A DNA stretch of 64,000 bases from Paenibacillus sp. W2I17 (GTDB taxonomy: Bacteria; Bacillota; Bacilli; Paenibacillales; Paenibacillaceae). The notes below the pieces were generated by a model. It did no database searches. It was given only the letters and a program-made list of their open reading frames with translations, and was not told the DNA's origin. Positions 42,752-50,945 of this stretch are shown one piece after another; the first letter of the stretch is position 1; the number at the start of each line of letters is the position of its first letter. Both the position numbers and the translations under genes were made by a program. Location of the stretch: positions 4,774,001 to 4,838,000 of the forward strand of contig NZ_JAUSXM010000001.1 of NCBI RefSeq assembly GCF_030815985.1. The letters run 5' to 3'.

Positions 42752-43842
42752 ACAAATCATCCATATATGGATTAACATTAGAGCAATTACGTTCCTGGCT
42801 GCCGGAGCATGGGCAGAAAAAATCCCGTGCATCCCGGATCTGGGAATGGTTATATCAAGAGCGTGTACACGATTTCCCCGCGATGTCCGATGTCCGTCAA
42901 GAATGTCTGGACGTTCTCTCTGAGCATTTCACAATGAACTCGCTGAGCGAACATGTGAAGCAGGAATCGGCAGATGGTACCGTGAAGTTTCTGCTTCGGA
43001 TGCAGGACGGCAACCTGATTGAGACGGTATTGATGCGGCAAAAATACGGACTTACCGTCTGTGTGACCACACAAGTGGGCTGTAACATTGGCTGTAGCTT
43101 CTGTGCGAGCGGTCTGATCAAGAAGAGCCGAGACCTGACCGCTGGAGAGATTGTGGAACAGATTATGCATGTGCAGCGACATCTGGATGCAGCGGGTCAA
43201 GACGAGCGGGTAACCAACGTAGTTGTGATGGGAATTGGCGAACCGTTTGACAACTTCCAGCACATGAGTGATTTCATCGAAGTCATCAAGGATCGCAAAG
43301 GACTGGCACTTGCCGCCAAACGGATTACTGTTTCCACGAGTGGCCTTCCGGACAAAATCAAGGAATTTGCAGACAGCAGTCTGCAGGTTAACCTGGCGAT
43401 CTCTCTGCATGCACCTAATAATGAACTGCGTACACACATCATGAAGATCAACCGGGCTTTCCCGATTGAGCAATTGATGGATGCGGTGGATTATTATCTG
43501 GCTAAAACCAACAAACGCATCATGTTTGAGTACATCCTGCTACGTGATGTTAACGATCAACGTGAGCATGCCGCGGAATTGGCTGAACTGTTGTCTAGTC
43601 GCAGAAGTATGGTCAGTGTAAACCTGATCCCATACAACCCGGTGGATGAGCACAGTCAGTATCAACGGAGTACAGAAGAATCGATTCTGGGCTTCTATGA
43701 TACGCTCAAAAAGAACAACATCAACTCCACTGTACGTATGGAACATGGTACGGATATCGATGCTGCCTGCGGACAGTTGCGCAGTAAACAAATGAAGAAC
43801 AACGCTGCCGAATCCGAGCCAGGCCGTCTGGCACTGGGATAA
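42748..43842 (+). CDS. rlmN: 23S rRNA (adenine-2503-C2)-methyltransferase RlmN
   Basis: A 364-residue radical-SAM methyltransferase. The 4Fe-4S motif is [43 protein letters not shown] and the second methyl-carrying Cys in [10 protein letters not shown] agree with RlmN of Bacillus; the substrate-loop pattern is RlmN rather than Cfr. It methylates A2503 of 23S rRNA and also tRNA A37, improving accuracy. ATG 42748 follows AGAGGA; the ATG at 42631 has no ribosome site. A second rlmN is often found in Paenibacillus, so this could be a paralogue. Confidence 0.9.
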   Translation: MNKSSIYGLTLEQLRSWLPEHGQKKSRASRIWEWLYQERVHDFPAMSDVRQECLDVLSEHFTMNSLSEHVKQESADGTVKFLLRMQDGNLIETVLMRQKYGLTVCVTTQVGCNIGCSFCASGLIKKSRDLTAGEIVEQIMHVQRHLDAAGQDERVTNVVVMGIGEPFDNFQHMSDFIEVIKDRKGLALAAKRITVSTSGLPDKIKEFADSSLQVNLAISLHAPNNELRTHIMKINRAFPIEQLMDAVDYYLAKTNKRIMFEYILLRDVNDQREHAAELAELLSSRRSMVSVNLIPYNPVDEHSQYQRSTEESILGFYDTLKKNNINSTVRMEHGTDIDAACGQLRSKQMKNNAAESEPGRLALG

Positions 43843-43959
43843 AACACAATGCGGATCTGGCAAGTAAGTTAGGGATACTTGGTTGTTATAATCAGTGCCT
43901 GTACTTTTTACGTGTCATTTACCGTTGTTGAGTCACTAATGAATGTGTTGCCTGAATGC

Positions 43960-44006
43960 AAAACGCCTCTGTATATCACTGAGAAGTGATAACGGAGGCG
44001 TTTTTT
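43960..44006. terminator. Bidirectional terminator between rlmN and GNAT gene
   Basis: AAAACGCCTC/GAGGCGTTTT stem with inner ATCACT...AGTGAT pairing and T run. Confidence 0.92.
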
Positions 44007-44012
44007 GGAATG

Positions 44013-44456
44013 TCATGATTTCAGTTTTTTGGTCATCAGCAGATGGGGAATGCCGTCTTCCATAAATACTTCCGACGCGGGTGCATATCCGAGACGTTCG
44101 TAGAACCCGGAAGCTTGTACCTGTGCGTGCAGCTTGGCTTTCTCAAGACCATCAGCAACAGCCATCTGCTCCAGCTTGTCGATCAGCACACGGCCCAGGC
44201 CGTGTTTGCGGTAATCAAGCATGACACAGATCCGTTCCAATTTGGCGACCTGTTCCACAATGCGCAGTCTGGAGGAAGCAGCAGGTACACCGTCTACGTA
44301 GAGTAGAATGTGGCGCGCCTCCGCGTCTAATGTATCATAAGTATCGAATTCATCCGCTGCGGGTACGCCTTGTTCTTCGACAAAAATAGCAGTACGAATG
44401 GCGAAGCAGGCATCGAGCAATTCCTGATTAGTAACTTCAACAATCGTTGTATTCAT
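44013..44456 (-). CDS. GNAT-family N-acetyltransferase (ElaA/YjcF-like)
   Basis: A 147-residue acetyltransferase: CFAIRTAIFVEEQGVPAADE start typical of the YjcF/ElaA branch, LERICVMLDYRKHGLGRVLI (CoA loop R-K-H-G-L-G) and SGFYERLGYAPASEVFMEDG. The substrate is unknown. It is divergent from a MarR gene. Confidence 0.9.
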   Translation of the reverse strand: MNTTIVEVTNQELLDACFAIRTAIFVEEQGVPAADEFDTYDTLDAEARHILLYVDGVPAASSRLRIVEQVAKLERICVMLDYRKHGLGRVLIDKLEQMAVADGLEKAKLHAQVQASGFYERLGYAPASEVFMEDGIPHLLMTKKLKS

Positions 44457-44605
44457 GAATGTTTCTCCTTTGGGTGATCGTAATGTTATCCTGACGTGAT
44501 AAACTGGTACATAACAGGAATGTGGAACACATCTCGTTCTTTTACAAGCTTTAAGTTATCTAGCTAAAATTAAAACCAATTCAACAGTAGTTATACCATC
44601 AATTA

Positions 44606-44621
44606 TGTTGCGAATGCAACA
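44606..44621. promoter_or_regulatory. MarR-type operator TGTTGC-GAAT-GCAACA
   Basis: Perfect 6-bp inverted repeat with a 4-base centre, 20-35 bases before the marR start. MarR proteins bind palindromes of this length in their own promoter. Confidence 0.6.
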
Positions 44622-44640
44622 ATTTTATAGGGGCGTGAAT

Positions 44641-45120
44641 GTGTTGACTGAGAAAAAAGAAGTGCTGCGTGAAATTGGTATGATTGCCCGCTGTCTGGAT
44701 TCAATCAGTAATGTGGAGTTTCAGCATCTGAACCTGTCCCGTGGACAATATCTATATCTGTATCGAATCTGTGAGAATCCCGGGATTATTCCGAATCAGC
44801 TTGCTGAACTGATCAAAGTGGATCGCACAACGGCGGCCAGAGCTATTAGCAAACTCGAATCCGATGGATTCATTATTAAACAGCCAGCAATGGGTAATAA
44901 GAAGAATAAGGTGTTGTATCCCACCGAAGCTGGGCTTGAAGCATGGGAATTCATTCGTAAAGAGGGCGTACATTCGGATCAGGTGACTCTGGATGGTCTG
45001 ACTGAGGAAGAGATCGAGACCGCGGTCATGCTTCTCCGTCGAATGCGCCATAATATCGAGGTGGACTGGAAATTTGTCAAAAAGGGTGGACGGCGATCCT
45101 ACATGGATAACCTTGAATAG
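44641..45120 (+). CDS. MarR-family transcriptional regulator
   Basis: A 159-residue winged-helix regulator: REIGMIARCLDSISNVEFQH, HTH LAELIKVDRTTAARAISKLE and wing IIKQPAMGNKKNKVLYPTEAG. The start is GTG 44641 or TTG 44644 behind AGGGG. It lies 78 bases upstream of the exopolysaccharide locus on the same strand and may control it or the divergent acetyltransferase. The palindrome at 44606 is its probable operator. Confidence 0.88.
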   Translation: MLTEKKEVLREIGMIARCLDSISNVEFQHLNLSRGQYLYLYRICENPGIIPNQLAELIKVDRTTAARAISKLESDGFIIKQPAMGNKKNKVLYPTEAGLEAWEFIRKEGVHSDQVTLDGLTEEEIETAVMLLRRMRHNIEVDWKFVKKGGRRSYMDNLE

Positions 45121-45198
45121 ATGCGAACTTTAGATGTACCTCAGTCACTGACCAAAAAATTCAGGGGTTCACAGTCGTATACATGTGGGAGGAATGGC

Positions 45199-46311
45199 GT
45201 GAAGTTCATATTTCGAAAAAAACGAACGTGGCTGATTCTACTGCTGATCAGTATTACAGCAGCCAGCGTGTTGTTGATGAGGGAGCGGTTCCAGATGAAC
45301 GAAGTATCCCCAACGGTATCTTTTATCAAGGATGATATGACCAACCCGAACGGAACACTGGCCACCTACTTACAGGATGCAGCTTCGGAGGAGGCAGATA
45401 CTGTTGCGGGTAGAGAGGCGTTGTCGGAGTCACTCGGCCTGTGGATGCAGTATGCTTTAGCAAATGATGATCAGGCTTTGTTTGAGCAGAGCTACGAGCA
45501 ATTGAAGACCTATTTTCTCACGCCGCCAAGCCCTTATATAGCCTGGAAGCTGGATGCCAAGGGTGAATCCCATGTAACGACAAATGCACTTGGCGACGAT
45601 CTTCGTATTATAGGTGCCCTATTGGAAGCAGCAGATCAGTGGGAGCAAGGGAGAGAGGCGAAGTTAGCGACCGCAGCCGCTATTTCCCGTGGCTTAACAC
45701 AATCGGCTCAGCAACAAGGATATTTGGTAGATTTCCATGATTTTGCAGGTGGACATTCAACGGATACATTAAGCCTGGTCTATGTAGATCTGCCTGCACT
45801 GCAAGCGATGGAAAAACATCAAATGGTGGAACCCGGAACCTACGCGAAATACGAAGCTTTACTGAAGAAGATGCCTGAAGATGAATTGTTTTATCCGAAG
45901 ACCTTCGATGTGGTCCGTAAAAAATATACGTATGATGATACAGTGAATCTGATCGACCAGTTGATCGTGGCGAATCATCTAACCGTGACCGACCGCAAAC
46001 CGGACAAGCTCATTTCTTTTTTGAAAAAGGAGTTCAACACCCGGCATCAGCTGCCCGGACAGTATAAGCGAGAATCACGCACACCTGCCGTCTCTTATGA
46101 ATCCTCCTCAGTATATGGCCTCGCCATCTTGCTTGCTGTTCGTTCAGGTGATCCAAAATGGGCCAAACAGTTGTATAACCATATGACTACGTTGCGTGGT
46201 CAGGACTCTCGTTATCCGGGTGGATATGTATTTGACGGTAACACACATCTGTTTGACAATCTTTTTCCTTTATTGGGAGAAGTTAATTTACAGAAAAACA
46301 TTACAAAGTAA
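45199..46311 (+). CDS. ydaJ: Membrane-anchored GH8-like glycosyl hydrolase (YdaJ-like)
   Basis: A 370-residue protein with one N-terminal membrane anchor (RKKRTWLILLLISITAASVL) and an (alpha/alpha)6-type hydrolase domain related to family GH8 (SLGLWMQYALANDD, AYIAWKLDA-like W-K, NALGDDLRIIGALLEA, FHDFAGGHSTDTLSLVYVD, YPGGYVFDGNTHLFDNLFPL). It follows the order seen for YdaJ in the B. subtilis ydaJKLMN exopolysaccharide operon. It would trim or release the polymer outside the membrane. GTG 45199 follows GGGAGG; ATG 45121 has no site. Confidence 0.78.
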   Translation: MKFIFRKKRTWLILLLISITAASVLLMRERFQMNEVSPTVSFIKDDMTNPNGTLATYLQDAASEEADTVAGREALSESLGLWMQYALANDDQALFEQSYEQLKTYFLTPPSPYIAWKLDAKGESHVTTNALGDDLRIIGALLEAADQWEQGREAKLATAAAISRGLTQSAQQQGYLVDFHDFAGGHSTDTLSLVYVDLPALQAMEKHQMVEPGTYAKYEALLKKMPEDELFYPKTFDVVRKKYTYDDTVNLIDQLIVANHLTVTDRKPDKLISFLKKEFNTRHQLPGQYKRESRTPAVSYESSSVYGLAILLAVRSGDPKWAKQLYNHMTTLRGQDSRYPGGYVFDGNTHLFDNLFPLLGEVNLQKNITK

Positions 46312-46440
46312 GGATTTTGTCATTTCATGAATTGTTCAATGTGGTAGCATAGTTTTGTCTAATGATGTCATAAATTGTTGAAATATAAAAGACGTGAGTT
46401 TGAACAAGAGTTCTAAAACTTTCAACGGAGAGAAGGAACT

Positions 46441-47316
46441 ATGAGAAATAAAGCACCTACCCACCGTATTGCATGGGGATATGCCCTTTTAATTGGACTC
46501 GCCCTCATGCAGCAACTGATGATTTATCTTAAAGTGTACATGGATCAGAGCTACACTACAGGGGATATGATTTTTAGTATCGTGTCGCTGGGTGCATTGG
46601 TTTTTGGTCTTTTTCTGCCTGTTGGAGTATCCGTCGTGGCGGGGTTTGTATATCTGGTCTCTTATTTTGTGTGGCTTGTTACTTACGCTGATGCAAACGT
46701 GCTTGTGTTCTCCTGGTGGTTGCTCATCCCTGCCAACGTCGCTGTGGCTGCATTCATCAAGGCAAGTCTGCTGCGCAGTGCGCGTGTAGTGGAACGTCTC
46801 CAGGAGATGCAGGATCGTAACCCGGAAATCGATCTGGATACCTCGCTTGGTAATAAGGGAGCTCTGGCAGATACGTTAATCAAACACAGTAACCTTGCTC
46901 GTCGATACTCCGAAAAGTATGGATTCAGCATTGCCATGTTCAAGATCGAATTCTTGCCACTGATGATGGAATCCCTCGGTTCTGTCCGGTATGCACAATT
47001 CCTGCTTGAAATCTCGGGTACGATCCAGAAGCAGATTCGATATGAGGATTATAAATTTTTCGTGGATCGTGGGCGGTTTGTCATCATATGTCCGATGGTG
47101 AATGTGGAATATCTTCCACTTCTTACACAGCGGATCAAAAAAGCCATAATGGATCTTCATATTATTGATAAAAAGGGAAATGAGCTGCAAACGGTGATAC
47201 GCTCTGGTGCTCTGGTATTCCAAAAGGAGCAATTCAGCAAGTACGAGGACATTGACGCGGTTATTGCTGCCCTTGAACGAAACACAGAGACCGATCTCAT
47301 CGGTGAGTATATATAA
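46441..47316 (+). CDS. ydaK: Membrane c-di-GMP receptor with degenerate GGDEF domain (YdaK-like)
   Basis: A 291-residue protein: three or four transmembrane segments (about 10-30, 45-80, 85-108), a short coiled-coil link and a GGDEF-fold domain (about 135-290). The active-site motif is DRGRF (209-213) instead of GG(D/E)EF, so it cannot make c-di-GMP. The inhibitory I-site RxxD is intact as RYED (200-203), exactly five residues upstream, so it should bind c-di-GMP. This is the state of YdaK in B. subtilis and PssE in Listeria, which activate exopolysaccharide synthesis. It follows the GH8-like gene by 129 bases and precedes the synthase. Confidence 0.85.
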   Translation: MRNKAPTHRIAWGYALLIGLALMQQLMIYLKVYMDQSYTTGDMIFSIVSLGALVFGLFLPVGVSVVAGFVYLVSYFVWLVTYADANVLVFSWWLLIPANVAVAAFIKASLLRSARVVERLQEMQDRNPEIDLDTSLGNKGALADTLIKHSNLARRYSEKYGFSIAMFKIEFLPLMMESLGSVRYAQFLLEISGTIQKQIRYEDYKFFVDRGRFVIICPMVNVEYLPLLTQRIKKAIMDLHIIDKKGNELQTVIRSGALVFQKEQFSKYEDIDAVIAALERNTETDLIGEYI

Positions 47317-47551
47317 GTTATATAGTTCAACTAATCATTTACACGTTAACGGAGGGGACAGAAATAATCTGAAGAAGCGAAGCGTTCGCCTAAAAGCTTT
47401 CTGAAAGAAAGCTGCATCGGAAGCATACGCTTATCCCTGGATTTTCCCTTATGAAGAAGGGAATCAAAAAAATCTGGGGATAACAGCGATCGGAAGGTTG
47501 TTCTGTCCTCGGAGTGTCAGTGTAAATAATCTTTAGTTGAACTTATATAAC
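47317..47551. repeat. 235-bp structured element with ~50-bp terminal inverted repeats
   Basis: Starts directly after the ydaK stop. The left end (47317-47363, GTTATATAGTTCAACTAA...GGAGGGGACAGAA) and the reverse complement of the right end (47501-47551, GTTATATAAGTTCAACTAAA...GAGGACAGAA) match over most of ~50 bases. Inside are smaller hairpins: AGCTTTC/GAAAGCT (47395), TTCCCTT/AAGGGAA (47444) and ATCCCTGGATTTT paired with AAATCTGGGGAT. It looks like a MITE-type element or a structured RNA within the operon. No coding potential is seen. Confidence 0.75.
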
Positions 47552-47569
47552 GGGAAGGAGAGAGGCGCT

Positions 47570-47713
47570 GTGGACTATATGTCCTGGTTCATCCCGATCT
47601 GTATCGCCGTCAGTTCTTTATTTGCGGTATTCACGATTTGGTTAACAATTGCAACCCTTCGCTTTCGGTCGAAAGTTATTCGCAAGTATGATCGGAGGAA
47701 AGTAAGTGGCTGA
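47570..47713 (+). CDS. 47-residue membrane peptide before the polysaccharide synthase
   Basis: A short gene with GAGAGG/AAGGAG before GTG 47570 and an 8-base overlap with the synthase gene (its stop TGA 47711-47713 lies inside that gene). The peptide has one transmembrane segment (MDYMSWFIPICIAVSSLFAV, then FTIWLTIATLRF) and a basic tail RSKVIRKYDRRK. Translational coupling suggests it assembles with the synthase, as small subunits do in other c-di-GMP-controlled polymer machines. No family recognised. Confidence 0.7.
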   Translation: MDYMSWFIPICIAVSSLFAVFTIWLTIATLRFRSKVIRKYDRRKVSG

Positions 47714-49001
47714 TTTTATTTTAATATTATCCATATTTAGTATCTGGATTGCCGTATTCGAGTCGATTGTTATTATGGCAGGTGCGATTCGTTTTATTAA
47801 TAAACAGGACAAAAAAGGGATTCAGATCCCTGAAGATATGGATCATTATCCAACAGTCACGGTCATGGTACCTGCGCATAACGAGGGTCTGGTCATTGTT
47901 GCGACGGTAGAGCATATTCTGCGCCTGAATTACCCGGAGGATAAAGTTCAGGTCATCGTGATCGCGGATAACTGTACAGATGATACCGCAGAGAAGCTGA
48001 AATCGTTCCTAAGTCAGACCAGTTATATGCATCGCAATGTGACAGTAATGGAGCGTAAAGGAACAGGTGGCAAGTCCGGGGCATTAAATGACGGACTGGA
48101 CATAGCCACGGGCGATTGGATCTGTATCTTCGATGCAGATGCCGCACCTGAACGGAATTCATTAATGTTTTTGACCCAAAAATCGCTTGAGAATCCTGAA
48201 CAATATGGCGTGGTTTTTGGCAGAAACAAAGCACGCAACAGAGGACAGAATTTCCTCTCCAAATGCATCAACCTGGAGATCATTACTTCGCAACGTGTGT
48301 ATCACACAGGACTATGGGAATTGTTCCAGCTTGGTTCCATCCCGGGGACGAATTACATTATCAAAACCGAGTTGATCCGGGAGATTGGCGGCTGGGATGT
48401 GACAGCCATTACAGAAGATACGGCATTATCATTCGAGATTTTGAATCGCGGACAGTTTGTGGCGCTTGCGCCGCAAGCGGAAGCCTATCAGCAGGAGCCC
48501 GAACAGCTTAGTGTATACATGAAGCAGCGCGAACGCTGGGCCAAGGGGAACTACCAGGTGGTACTGGATAATATCCATAACCTGTTTAACCGTTCCAGTT
48601 GGCGTAATAAGTTGCTGGTCATCTATTATGCCGTCAGTTATTTCTGGTTTATGCTTGCGATCATTGTATCGGATATTATATTTCTCGTGAATCTGGTCTA
48701 TCGGGTCATTGCCATATTTAAACCAGAGGTAAGTTCACCGTTCCAGTTTGCCGGCGATGCATATGTGTTCCTGGTCATTGGTTGGGCACTCATGTACTTT
48801 ATTTATGTGTTACAGATCAATCTGGCACTTGCCGCAGATATTGGACAGAGCAATACTCGTAATTTCATCTATGCCTGCGTATCCTATTTCACATATGCAC
48901 AGCTGTTCATCCTGATCTCGATCAAGGCATTCTACTCCTTGATTATGGACAAGATTCGGAAACGCGAAAGCGAATGGTACAAAACAGAACGTTTTGGCTA
49001 A
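47706..49001 (+). CDS. ydaM: BcsA-like family-2 glycosyltransferase (YdaM-like polymer synthase)
   Basis: A 431-residue processive GT2 enzyme: N-terminal membrane helix, PAHNEGLVI, D of IADNCTDDT, DAD of CIFDADAAPE, ED of AITEDTALSFE and QRERWAKGN (the Q-x-x-RW motif), then three or four C-terminal helices. It would polymerise and export an exopolysaccharide. It lacks a PilZ domain, so c-di-GMP control must come from the YdaK-like receptor. GTG 47706 follows GGAGG. No YdaN/BcsB partner follows; a terminator does. Confidence 0.88.
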   Translation: MADFILILSIFSIWIAVFESIVIMAGAIRFINKQDKKGIQIPEDMDHYPTVTVMVPAHNEGLVIVATVEHILRLNYPEDKVQVIVIADNCTDDTAEKLKSFLSQTSYMHRNVTVMERKGTGGKSGALNDGLDIATGDWICIFDADAAPERNSLMFLTQKSLENPEQYGVVFGRNKARNRGQNFLSKCINLEIITSQRVYHTGLWELFQLGSIPGTNYIIKTELIREIGGWDVTAITEDTALSFEILNRGQFVALAPQAEAYQQEPEQLSVYMKQRERWAKGNYQVVLDNIHNLFNRSSWRNKLLVIYYAVSYFWFMLAIIVSDIIFLVNLVYRVIAIFKPEVSSPFQFAGDAYVFLVIGWALMYFIYVLQINLALAADIGQSNTRNFIYACVSYFTYAQLFILISIKAFYSLIMDKIRKRESEWYKTERFG

Positions 49002-49030
49002 GCGACGAAAATTGTAGAAGTGTAAGGCAG

Positions 49031-49071
49031 AAAGGCTTTTGCTGGACAACTCCAGACAACAGCCTTTTTTT
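49031..49071 (+). terminator. Terminator of the exopolysaccharide operon
   Basis: AAAGGCT with AGCCTTT, inner TGGA/TCCA pairing, then seven T. Confidence 0.88.
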
Positions 49072-49155
49072 GTTATAGCCAGGTACATCCATATTCTGTA
49101 TACTCTTACAGGCTGTAAATAGGAAGCATGCTTATCCGAAATGGAGGGTCACGGA

Positions 49156-49884
49156 ATGAAGGACAGAGGATCGGACTTTTACGATGATGAGGCGAACTTT
49201 GAGAAGTATATGGAACGTCGCAAGTGGCAGGAGAACGCCAATGATACATTGGAGAAGCCGGTGATGCTGGAGTTGATTGGAGATGTTGCCGGCAAGAACA
49301 TACTGGACCTTGGTTGTGGAGATGCAAGGTTCGCCGCAGAATTGCTGAGTAGGGAGCGCGAAGGTGCGACGTATACGGGGATTGAGGGTTCTGTGAATAT
49401 GATTCAGGCAGCTAACGAATCGGTAAAAGGATTAAATGCCCGGATTGAGCAAGCGTTCATGGAAGACTGGACCTATCCGGCCGGAGTGTACGATCTGGTT
49501 ATATCAAGACTGGCTGTTCACTACATTGAAGATGTGGAGAGCCTGTTCCGCAACATATACAATACTTTGAAAGAGAACGGGACATTTGTATTCTCGGTAG
49601 AACATCCTGTGATCACGTCCACACTGCAACCCTCCGGGACTCGAACGGATTGGGTGGTTGATCAGTATTTTGTAGAAGGATATCGGGAGCAGCAGTGGCT
49701 GGGCGGTTCTGTGAAAAAGATGCATCGGTCCATTGAATCATACTATATGGCGTTGCAGCGGGCAGGATTCCATGTAGAACATTTACGCGAGTCAGCACCA
49801 CAGCGTGCTTATTTTGTAAACGAGGAAACCTATCTACGAAGGCAGCGTATTCCATTGTTTCTGTTTTTAAGTGCCCGGAAGTAG
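49156..49884 (+). CDS. Class I SAM-dependent methyltransferase
   Basis: A 242-residue methyltransferase: FYDDEANFEKYMERRKWQEN, motif I ILDLGCGDARFAAELLS, YTGIEGSVNMIQAA, YDLVISRLAVHYIED and NGTFVFSVEHPVITS. This resembles YjhP-like small-molecule methyltransferases. ATG 49156 follows GGAGGG; the ATG at 49141 is part of that ribosome site. No substrate clue. Confidence 0.86.
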   Translation: MKDRGSDFYDDEANFEKYMERRKWQENANDTLEKPVMLELIGDVAGKNILDLGCGDARFAAELLSREREGATYTGIEGSVNMIQAANESVKGLNARIEQAFMEDWTYPAGVYDLVISRLAVHYIEDVESLFRNIYNTLKENGTFVFSVEHPVITSTLQPSGTRTDWVVDQYFVEGYREQQWLGGSVKKMHRSIESYYMALQRAGFHVEHLRESAPQRAYFVNEETYLRRQRIPLFLFLSARK

Positions 49885-49962
49885 ATAGTGATAAAGCGTA
49901 TAGATAAATAGAAGGACATAACCAAGTTATACTCATAAAATAGAAAGTTCTACACAGAAAAC

Positions 49963-50075
49963 GGTGGATAACACTAGATATAGGAGTAAAAAGCCCGAAA
50001 TCTATCCACATGTGGATAAGATCTTGGGCTTTTACTGTTATGTTTCTACACCTATGTTACGTTTGCTGTGTATAA
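49963..50075. other. Cluster of DnaA-box-like 9-mers
   Basis: TGTGGATAA (50011-50019) and TGTGTATAA (50067-50075) match the reverse complement of TTATNCACA exactly; GGTGGATAA (49963-49971) and CTATCCACA (50002-50010) differ at one base. Two of them form a 16-bp palindrome TATCCACATGTGGATA inside the terminator hairpin. Confidence 0.45.
49989..50033. terminator. Bidirectional terminator containing DnaA-box palindrome
   Basis: AAAAGCCC with GGGCTTTT and an inner TATCCACATGTGGATA palindrome; separates the convergent methyltransferase and ABC genes. Confidence 0.8.
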
Positions 50076-50084
50076 CCCCACAAT

Positions 50085-50867
50085 TCATGAATCCGCCGCA
50101 GCTCTGACATAGACACGTTCTCCATGCCGATCAACTTCCACAGGTGCCTCGAAGAAGTTGCTAAGCACTTCTGTGTTCATCAGATTGTTAGTTAATCCGC
50201 TATGGACTATTTCACCCCGGCGAAGCAGGAGGCTGTGACTAAACACAGGCAATATTTCCTCAGTGTGATGGGTGACATAGATGAGCGAAGGGGTATCTGG
50301 ACGCTGTGATAATTCACGGATGCTATCCAGCAGTCGCTCTCTTGAGAACAGATCCAGTCCATTGCAAGGCTCGTCCAGAATAAGTACGCGTGGATTGGCC
50401 ATAAGTGCTCGGGCAATAAGAAGTTTCTGTTTCTCCCCTTGAGAACAGGTACGATATTCGCGATCCCACAGGTGCTGACAGCCCAGCGTTTGCATCAATT
50501 CCTGTGCCTGATCCAGATCATCATCTGATAACTTGTCATACAGGCCAATGGTGGCGTGTTTACCGCTGATCACGACATACTGCGTGCGGTCTGTGCCATG
50601 CAATTTCTCTTGCAGAGACGAACTGACCCAGCCGATGGACTTGCGAAGCTGTCTTAAATCCACATCCCCATATTCATGGCCTAACACGGATATCTTGCCT
50701 TCGGTCGGCCAGAGATACCCGGTGATCATGTTCAGGAGTGTTGTTTTGCCGGAGCCATTCAGGCCAAGCAACGCCCAGTGTTCACCGTCATTCACCTGCC
50801 AGTTCACATCGTTCAGCAGGGTAAGTGGTCCCCTTTTCCAAGTAACATGCTGTACATCAATAATCAT
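50085..50867 (-). CDS. ABC transporter ATP-binding protein (YlmA-like)
   Basis: A 260-residue stand-alone ATPase: Walker A GLNGSGKTT, signature CSQGEKQKLLIARAL, Walker B VLILDEPCNGLD and H-loop VTHHTEEI. No permease is adjacent. It resembles YlmA/ModF-type ATPases of unknown partner. It lies 78 bases downstream of the MFS gene on the same strand. Confidence 0.88.
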   Translation of the reverse strand: MIIDVQHVTWKRGPLTLLNDVNWQVNDGEHWALLGLNGSGKTTLLNMITGYLWPTEGKISVLGHEYGDVDLRQLRKSIGWVSSSLQEKLHGTDRTQYVVISGKHATIGLYDKLSDDDLDQAQELMQTLGCQHLWDREYRTCSQGEKQKLLIARALMANPRVLILDEPCNGLDLFSRERLLDSIRELSQRPDTPSLIYVTHHTEEILPVFSHSLLLRRGEIVHSGLTNNLMNTEVLSNFFEAPVEVDRHGERVYVRAAADS

Positions 50868-50945
50868 GCGTTATTCCTTCCTTCTGATATCCTCGAGTGT
50901 CTTAGGTGTATTGTAGTCACAAAATCAGTGAGGTTTCAACGGTTA

